Below, piece by piece: positions 58,783-64,000 of a DNA stretch of 64,000 nt; within the stretch, counting starts at the first letter, position 1, and each line of letters opens with the position of its first letter. The stretch comes from Lichenibacterium ramalinae (GTDB lineage: Bacteria > Pseudomonadota > Alphaproteobacteria > Rhizobiales > Beijerinckiaceae). The translations under genes were made by a program, and so were the position numbers. The stretch is taken from positions 124,001-188,000 of the forward strand of contig NZ_QYBC01000003.1 in the NCBI RefSeq assembly GCF_004137085.1, given 5' to 3'. The notes below the pieces were generated by a model that was not told the origin of the DNA, did not search any database, and saw nothing but the letters and a program-made list of their open reading frames with translations.

Positions 58783-58841
58783 CCGGCGCCCGCGCTCCTG
58801 CCCGCGCTCCTAACGGGACGCTCCTGGCGGGGGCGCCACCC

Positions 58842-58860
58842 CGGCGCGGCCACCGCGCCG
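58842..58860. terminator. Hairpin between convergent ugpB-like and ABC exporter genes
   Basis: CGGCGCGG and CCGCGCCG are perfect 8-bp arms with a 3-base loop, 60 bases after the ugpB-like stop. No T tract is seen. Confidence 0.45.
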
Positions 58861-58881
58861 TCACGGCACCGCCCCGGCCCG

Positions 58882-60675
58882 TCACTCGGCGGCGGCCGGG
58901 AGCGCTTCCCCGGCCTGGAAGAGGCCGCCCGGGCCCTTGGTCATCTCCACCCGGCGGTTGTGCAGGCCGTCGAGCGTCGGGCGATGGGTGATGGACACGA
59001 TGCCGGCGCCGGGCAGGCGGTCGATCAGCGCGTCGTAGAGGGCGATCTCGGCGTCGGCGTCCAGCGCCGAGGTGGCCTCGTCGAGGAACAGCCAGTCGGG
59101 TTTGGACAGGATGGCCCGGGCCATGCCGAGGCGCTGCTGTTCGCCGCCCGACAGGCGCTGCGGCCAGTTGTCGGCGCGGTCGAGTTCGGGTGCGAGGTGG
59201 CCGAGGCCGACGGCGCCGAGCACGTCCCGCACCGTGGCGTCGGCGTAGGCGTCGAGCGTGTCGGGATAGCAGATGGCCTGGCGCAGCGTGCCGAGCGGCA
59301 AGTAGGAGCGCTGGGGCAGGACCAGGCTGCGGGTGCCGTCCGGCACGTCGATGCGCCCGTCGCCATAGGGCCACACGCCCGAGAAGGCGCGCAGCAGGGT
59401 CGTCTTGCCGGAGCCCGAGCGGCCCGACAGCAGCACGCGGTCGCCTGCCGCCAGGCTGAAGGAGGGGACGGCGGTCAGCGGCGTGCGGTCGGGCAGGCTC
59501 ACCACGATGCCCTCGGCCGCGAAGGCCTCGGCCGTGCCGGGGCGGGTCACGATGTTGGGCTTGGCCGCCGCCGCCGCGTCGCTCCTGGCCATCACCTCCT
59601 CGAAGCTCACGAGGCGCTGCACGATGGCGCGGTAGTTGGCGAGCTGCTGGAAGCTGTCGGCGAACCAGGTCAACCCGTCCTGCACCCGTCCGAAGGTCGA
59701 CACGCTGCGCATCAGCGTGCCGTAGGTCGCCGTCCCGAAGAAGAAGGCCGGCCCCAGCAGCAGGTAGGGGAAGATGTTGGAGAACTGCCCGAAGAAAAAC
59801 GAGAAGAAGTTGAGCTTGAGCGTCAGCCGGATCACCCCGTAGACGTTGCCCAGGATGGATTGGTAGCGCTCGTCGAGGGCGCTGCGCTCGGCGGCTTCGC
59901 CGCCCAGCAGGGCGATCTGTTCTGAGTTCTCGCGGATGCGCGCCATGCCGAAGCGGAAGTTGGCCTCGAACCGTTCCTGGTTGTACTTCAGGTTCACCAG
60001 TTGGCGGCCGATCAGGTAGGTGATGGCGGTGCCGAGGCCGGCGTAGATCACGGCGAGCCAGACGAGGTAACCCGGGATGTTGAAGGACAGGCCGAAGCTC
60101 GTCATCGGGAAGGCGGTCGACAGCACCCACAGCACCTGCAGGAAGATGGCGAGCCGCAGGAAATTGCCGAAGAAGCCGACGCCCAGCACCATCGTGTTGC
60201 CGACGAACTGGTGGATGTCGTCCGAGATGCGCTGGTCGGGGTTGTCGGCCTGCCCGGCGACGAGGCGCATGCGGTAGTGCTGGGCGGGGGACAGCCAGCG
60301 GCCGACGAAGTCGTCCGTCATGGCCTTGCGCCAGCGGATCTGCAGCACCTGGTTGATGTAGTTGTTCAGCGAATAGACGAGCAGGTAGGGCGTGACGATC
60401 AGGGTGAAGTCGCCCAACGAGGCCAGGAAGGCGTGCCAGTCCTTGCCCTGGATGGCGTCGCCGAAGCCCTGCGACCAGTTGTTGAGCAGCTTCGCCATGT
60501 AGGAGGCGCCGACCTCCAGCGCCACCACGCAGGCGAGCAGGCCGATGCCGATCCAGTTCTCCGGCATGCGGACCGGCCCGACGAACCAGAGGTGGATCTC
60601 GCCCGGCGCCTTGCGCCTGAAATACGGGACCGCGAGGCGCCAGATGTCCTTCACGTCCTGGACGAAATGCGTCAT
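58882..60675 (-). CDS. ABC transporter, SbmA/BacA-like membrane domain fused to ATPase (YddA type)
   Basis: The product has 597 residues. Residues ~40-350 are the ABC_membrane_2/SbmA-like domain with about six helices (IGIGLLACVVALEVGASYM, FTLIVTPYLLVYSLNNYINQ, RWRKAMTDDFVGRWL, NPDQRISDDIHQF). The C-terminal ATPase has LSGRSGSGKTTLLRAFSG, LSGGEQQRLGMARAIL and WLFLDEATSALDAD. The family includes YddA and the BacA-related transporters of peptides, very-long-chain fatty acids or cobalamin. Direction and cargo cannot be told from sequence. Confidence 0.9.
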   Translation of the reverse strand: MTHFVQDVKDIWRLAVPYFRRKAPGEIHLWFVGPVRMPENWIGIGLLACVVALEVGASYMAKLLNNWSQGFGDAIQGKDWHAFLASLGDFTLIVTPYLLVYSLNNYINQVLQIRWRKAMTDDFVGRWLSPAQHYRMRLVAGQADNPDQRISDDIHQFVGNTMVLGVGFFGNFLRLAIFLQVLWVLSTAFPMTSFGLSFNIPGYLVWLAVIYAGLGTAITYLIGRQLVNLKYNQERFEANFRFGMARIRENSEQIALLGGEAAERSALDERYQSILGNVYGVIRLTLKLNFFSFFFGQFSNIFPYLLLGPAFFFGTATYGTLMRSVSTFGRVQDGLTWFADSFQQLANYRAIVQRLVSFEEVMARSDAAAAAKPNIVTRPGTAEAFAAEGIVVSLPDRTPLTAVPSFSLAAGDRVLLSGRSGSGKTTLLRAFSGVWPYGDGRIDVPDGTRSLVLPQRSYLPLGTLRQAICYPDTLDAYADATVRDVLGAVGLGHLAPELDRADNWPQRLSGGEQQRLGMARAILSKPDWLFLDEATSALDADAEIALYDALIDRLPGAGIVSITHRPTLDGLHNRRVEMTKGPGGLFQAGEALPAAAE

Positions 60676-60814
60676 GGCTCAACCTTTGCGGGACCGGGGC
60701 GCGTCCGGTCGTCGATGGGATGCGGGCTGTCGTCGCGGCACCGCGAGGCGTCATCCTCGTCGGGGCGGATCAAAGCGGAAAGATGACCGCCGCGCATGTG
60801 AAGCTTTGGAAAGG

Positions 60815-61252
60815 CTAAGCCCCGTCGGCGTCGTGCTGCCGCAGCCAGCCCGCCGCGCCCGACAGGTCGAGGCCGATCTGGCGGCTGAGCGGCGCGAGGT
60901 CGCCGACCGCCATGCGGCCGTCCAGCACCTCGCCGATGGCCCACAGGTTGGCCGAGCGGGTGCCCGAGCGGCAGTGCACGAGGACCGGCCCGGCGGCGCC
61001 CTTCACGACGGATTGGAAGTGCCGCACGTCGCTTTCGGCCAGCGGCCCGTGGCCCATGGGGATGTGGGCATAGGCGAGGCCGGCCTCCTCGGCGGCGGCT
61101 TCCTCGGCCTCGGAGCCGGGCTGCGTCGGGTCCTCGCCGTCGGGCCGATTGTTGATCACCGCCACGTAACCCTCGGCCGCGATGTCGCGAAATTCCGGGA
61201 GATGGGGCTGGCTGGCGACGGTGACGTCGGCCGAAAGCTTGACACTGTGCAT
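60815..61252 (-). CDS. TIGR01244-family phosphatase/sulfurtransferase-like protein
   Basis: The product has 145 residues. It has an N-terminal TVASQPHLPEFRDIAAEGY and VINNRPDGEDPTQPG, then the dual-specificity-phosphatase-like active-site loop VHCRSGTRSANLWAI (Cys-x5-Arg). This is the domain that also occurs fused in beta-lactamase-like Blh proteins linked to sulfide detoxification. Here it stands alone, divergent from msrP. Confidence 0.87.
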   Translation of the reverse strand: MHSVKLSADVTVASQPHLPEFRDIAAEGYVAVINNRPDGEDPTQPGSEAEEAAAEEAGLAYAHIPMGHGPLAESDVRHFQSVVKGAAGPVLVHCRSGTRSANLWAIGEVLDGRMAVGDLAPLSRQIGLDLSGAAGWLRQHDADGA

Positions 61253-61411
61253 GGCGTCCTCGGTGAACCTGGCGCGGCGAACCTATCGCAATGTTTCGCT
61301 CCGCCATAGCACCGGGCGTTTCGCCGCAGCGCCCCGGGCTTTCCAGGCTCACCGGCCCCATATGTCTCGGCAGACCCGGCGCCGGGCGCCGTCCCAGCAG
61401 GAGTGAAGCCC

Positions 61412-62404
61412 ATGTTGATCCGCAACCGCCCGTCCTGGGCGATCCCCGAGCGGGACGCGACGCCCGAACACGTCTTCCTCAACCGCCGCGCCCTCCTGGC
61501 CGGCGCGGCGGCGCTCGGGGCCGGCACGCTCGGCACTGCCCCGGCGCGGGCCTGGGGCTTCGGCAGCGGCGCCGCGCCCGCGGCCCCCGACGCGCCCGAT
61601 CCCTCGGCGGCGCTGTATCCCGCCAAGGCCAACCCGGCCTTCAAGATCTCCGGGCCGGTGACGCCCGAGAAGGTCAACACCGACTACAACAACTTCTACG
61701 AATACGGCACGTCCAAGCACGTCGCCGAGGCCGCCCAGATGCTCAAGGTGCGGCCCTGGACGGTGAAGTTCAGCGGCCTCGTCGAGCAGCCCCGGGAGGT
61801 CGGGATCGACGACCTGCTCAAGGCCATGACGCTGGAGGAGCGGCTCTACCGGCACCGCTGCGTCGAGGCCTGGGCCATGCAGGTGCCCTGGACGGGCTTT
61901 CCGGTGAAGCGGCTGGTTGATTTCGCCAAGCCGCTCGGCTCGGCCAAATACATGGTGATGAAGACCTTCAAGGACCCCAAGATGGCGCCCGGCCAGCGCA
62001 GCTTCATCCTGCAATGGCCCTATGTCGAGGGCCTCACCATGGCGGAAGCCACGAACGACCTCGCCTTCATGGTGACGGGCGCCTACGGCAAGCCGCTGCC
62101 CAAGGTGATGGGGGCGCCGCTGCGCCTCGCCGTGCCGTGGAAATACGGCTTCAAATCCGTGAAATCCATCGTCGAGATCGCCTTCACCGACAAGCAGCCC
62201 GAGACCACCTGGGCGGCGCTGGCGCCCGAAGAATACGGCTTCTGGGCCAACGTGAACCCCGAGGTGCCGCACCCGCGCTGGAGCCAGGCCACCGAGGAGG
62301 TCATCGGCACGGACGACCGCCGCCCGACCGTGATCTACAACGGCTACGGGGAGCAGGTGGCGTCCCTCTACGCCGGCATGCCGAAGGACCGGCTCTTCAT
62401 GTGA
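61412..62404 (+). CDS. msrP: Protein-methionine-sulfoxide reductase catalytic subunit MsrP (YedY)
   Basis: The product is 330 residues from ATG 61412 with AGGAG eight bases upstream; GTG 61403 overlaps that site. It has a Tat signal (FLNRRALLAGAAALGAGTLG). The molybdopterin domain has YNNFYEYGTSKHVAEAA and HRCVEAWAMQVPWTGFP, whose Cys ligates Mo, and KYGFKSVKSIVEIAFTD. It repairs oxidised methionines in periplasmic proteins. The membrane haem partner msrQ is not next to it; a GMC oxidoreductase follows on the other strand. Confidence 0.95.
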   Translation: MLIRNRPSWAIPERDATPEHVFLNRRALLAGAAALGAGTLGTAPARAWGFGSGAAPAAPDAPDPSAALYPAKANPAFKISGPVTPEKVNTDYNNFYEYGTSKHVAEAAQMLKVRPWTVKFSGLVEQPREVGIDDLLKAMTLEERLYRHRCVEAWAMQVPWTGFPVKRLVDFAKPLGSAKYMVMKTFKDPKMAPGQRSFILQWPYVEGLTMAEATNDLAFMVTGAYGKPLPKVMGAPLRLAVPWKYGFKSVKSIVEIAFTDKQPETTWAALAPEEYGFWANVNPEVPHPRWSQATEEVIGTDDRRPTVIYNGYGEQVASLYAGMPKDRLFM

Positions 62405-62415
62405 GCCCTGAACGG

Positions 62416-62435
62416 CGAGCCTGCGGGCAGGCTCG
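62416..62435. terminator. Hairpin 1 between msrP and the GMC gene
   Basis: CGAGCCTG and CAGGCTCG form a perfect 8-bp stem with a CGGG loop, 12 bases after the msrP stop. Confidence 0.55.
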
Positions 62436-62442
62436 AGGACTT

Positions 62443-62472
62443 CGGGGCGGGAGCGCCGGCGCTCCCGCCCCG
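62443..62472. terminator. Hairpin 2: 30-base perfect palindrome before the GMC stop
   Basis: The two 15-base halves, starting CGGGGCGGGAGC and ending GCTCCCGCCCCG, are exact reverse complements with no spacer. The palindrome lies 23 bases from the GMC stop and, with hairpin 1, fills the space between two convergent genes. Confidence 0.6.
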
Positions 62473-62494
62473 GAGCGCCCGCGGCCCGGCGGCG

Positions 62495-64000
62495 TCACAG
62501 GTCGCCGTGGGCCGCCAGCTGCTCGATGCGGTCCGCCGTGCGCAGCGCGATCGCCTGGATGGTGAGCGAGGGGTTGACGCCGCCGACCGTCGGGAAGACC
62601 GAGCCGTCGCAGACGAAGAGGTTCGGCACGTCCCAGGAGCGGCAGTCGGCGTCCAACACGGAGCTGCGGCGGTCGTCGCCCATCTTCACGGTGCCGCCGA
62701 GATGGTTGGCGTCCTCCTCCTGGCGGAACAGGTCGGTGACGCCCGCCGCCTCCATGCTCATCTCCATCTGGTCGAGGGCGTGCCGGATGAGCGCCTTGTC
62801 GTTCTCGCTCCAGCCGAAGGTGATCTTGGCGACCGGCAGGCCGTAGCGGTCCTTCTGGTCGGCGAGCTCGACGCGGTTGTTCTCGCTCGGCAGGCACTCG
62901 CCCACCATCTTGACGCCGACCTGGTAGTTATAGTCCTGCATGGCCAGGCGCAGCTCGTCGCCCCAGATCCCGCGCGACGTCGTCATGGTCTTGGCCCACT
63001 CGATCGGCAGCGGACCCTGTCCCATCCAGCAATAGCCGCCGTGGAAGTCCTTCTCGTCGTCGTAGTTCCAGTGCTCCGTGATGGCGAGCGACGGGGGGCC
63101 CTTGTTCCAGCGGATCTCGTCCTTCGACTTGCCGTAGACCGCCTGGTTGGGCTGGGTCATCAGGTTTTTGCCGACGAGGCCCGACGAGTTGGCGAGCCCA
63201 TCGCGGTGCCGGTCCGTGGCCGAGTTGAGCAGCAGGCGCGGCGATTCCACGGCGTAGCCCGCCACGATGACGTTGCGGGCCTTCTGGAAGCGCCACTGGC
63301 CGTCCCGGTGGTAGTGGACGCCGGTGGCGCGGTCGCCTGCATCGGTCTCGATGCGGCCCACCATGGCGAGGTCGCGGATCTCGGCGCCGGCCCGGATGGC
63401 GCGCGGGATGTAGGTGTTCAGCGTGCTCTGCTTGGCGTTGGTCGAACAGCCGAAGCGGCAGAAGCCGCGGTACACGCAAGGGTGGGCTTCGCCGCGCGGC
63501 GCCGACACGGTGGCGAGCGGCGTCGGCGTCCACTTCATGCCCATGGCCTCGCAGCCGCGCGCCAGCACCTCGGCAGCCGCGTTCATCGGGTGCGGGCGGT
63601 AGGGGTAGCGGGGCCGGGGCGGGCCCCAGGGATAGGTGATGGGGCCGGAGATGGAAAGGTCGCGCTCGACCTGGTCGTAGTAGCGCCACATCTCCTCCCA
63701 GCCGATGGGCCAGTCGGCGCCGTAGCCGAGCGTGCTCCTCGCCTTGAACCATTCGGGCCGGAAGCGCAGCGACACCATGGCGAAATGCACCATGGAGCCG
63801 CCGACCGTCTTGCCGGAGTTCTTGCCGCCCATGACGATCGGGTCGGCGCCCTGCACGACGCGCGGGTCGTTCCAGTAGAGCTTCTCCTGCGCGGTCTCGT
63901 CGGAGGCGAAGTCTTCGAGCGGCCGGAAGTAGGGGCCGGCGTCGAAGGCGACGACGGAGAAACCCTTCTCGGCCAGGCGCGCCGCCAGCGTGCCGCCGCC
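62495..64000 (-). CDS. GMC family FAD-dependent dehydrogenase (5' partial)
   Basis: The frame stays open to the right edge, so the start and the first part of the FAD-binding GxGxxG motif are missing. Visible parts are GTLAARLAEKGFSVVAFDAG, GKNSGKTVGGSMVHFAMVSL, NVIVAGYAVESPRLLLNSAT and the C-terminal NLFVCDGSVFPTVGGVNPSL with the catalytic-site Asn. A cluster CVYRGFCRFGC (Cys-x5-Cys-x3-Cys) matches the [3Fe-4S] ligand spacing of FAD glucose dehydrogenase alpha subunits. That predicts electron transfer to a cytochrome rather than to oxygen. It probably oxidises a sugar or polyol in the periplasm; its small and cytochrome subunits would lie to the right. Confidence 0.9.
   Translation of the reverse strand, partial: GGGTLAARLAEKGFSVVAFDAGPYFRPLEDFASDETAQEKLYWNDPRVVQGADPIVMGGKNSGKTVGGSMVHFAMVSLRFRPEWFKARSTLGYGADWPIGWEEMWRYYDQVERDLSISGPITYPWGPPRPRYPYRPHPMNAAAEVLARGCEAMGMKWTPTPLATVSAPRGEAHPCVYRGFCRFGCSTNAKQSTLNTYIPRAIRAGAEIRDLAMVGRIETDAGDRATGVHYHRDGQWRFQKARNVIVAGYAVESPRLLLNSATDRHRDGLANSSGLVGKNLMTQPNQAVYGKSKDEIRWNKGPPSLAITEHWNYDDEKDFHGGYCWMGQGPLPIEWAKTMTTSRGIWGDELRLAMQDYNYQVGVKMVGECLPSENNRVELADQKDRYGLPVAKITFGWSENDKALIRHALDQMEMSMEAAGVTDLFRQEEDANHLGGTVKMGDDRRSSVLDADCRSWDVPNLFVCDGSVFPTVGGVNPSLTIQAIALRTADRIEQLAAHGDL

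Overview
The window is very GC-rich DNA, almost certainly chromosomal, from an alphaproteobacterium of the Hyphomicrobiales (Methylobacteriaceae, Beijerinckiaceae or Lichenihabitantaceae type; the genus cannot be fixed from sequence alone). The evidence is the GC-biased codon use, a direct-repeat LexA box GTTC-N7-GTTC, a CtrA-type TTAA-N7-TTAA site, a ChvE-like sugar binder, and the families present. There is one tRNA gene (Ala, anticodon CGC). I saw no rRNA, no CRISPR array, no transposase and no integrase.

Left end (1-5.4 kb): an amide-use module. It holds a fused polar amino acid ABC permease/ATPase (5' end outside the window), a free-standing acetamidase/formamidase, an AraC-type regulator fused in one reading frame to a second acetamidase/formamidase, and a RidA deaminase.

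5.4-18.1 kb: a loosely packed region of small or unrecognised genes. Among them are small secreted proteins, an MscS channel, a low-affinity iron permease family protein, a cupin, and a run of five same-strand genes (12.4-16.5 kb). Four of the five look coiled-coil-rich and three share a C-terminal L/F-H-x-x-I-x-x-x-F motif. A GT4 glycosyltransferase, a 16-bp minisatellite and tRNA-Ala close the region.

19.9-29.4 kb: housekeeping and envelope genes. These are zwf, a DUF3597 protein, an L,D-transpeptidase, gmhA-gmhB for heptose synthesis, an unknown gene behind a LexA box, plsC, an NAD-dependent epimerase/dehydratase and treZ.

29.9-53.5 kb: catabolic operons, most with their own regulator. 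They are a GH51 arabinofuranosidase with an ABC importer and a divergent FadR-type regulator; the branched-chain 2-oxoacid dehydrogenase complex (E1 alpha, E1 beta, E2, E3) with an MFS transporter downstream; an MFS/SDR/deacetylase/M20 operon divergent from an IclR regulator with a 9-bp-arm palindrome; lacI-xylA divergent from a chvE/xylF-like binding protein; 3-hydroxybutyrate dehydrogenase; and an aldo/keto reductase.

53.7-64 kb: a metallophosphoesterase joined to a Ugp-type ABC importer, a BacA/SbmA-like ABC exporter-fold protein, a TIGR01244-type phosphatase, msrP, and a GMC dehydrogenase that runs off the right edge. The overall picture is a plant- or lichen-associated heterotroph that uses pentoses, arabinosides, amides, branched-chain amino acids and glycerophosphodiester-like compounds.
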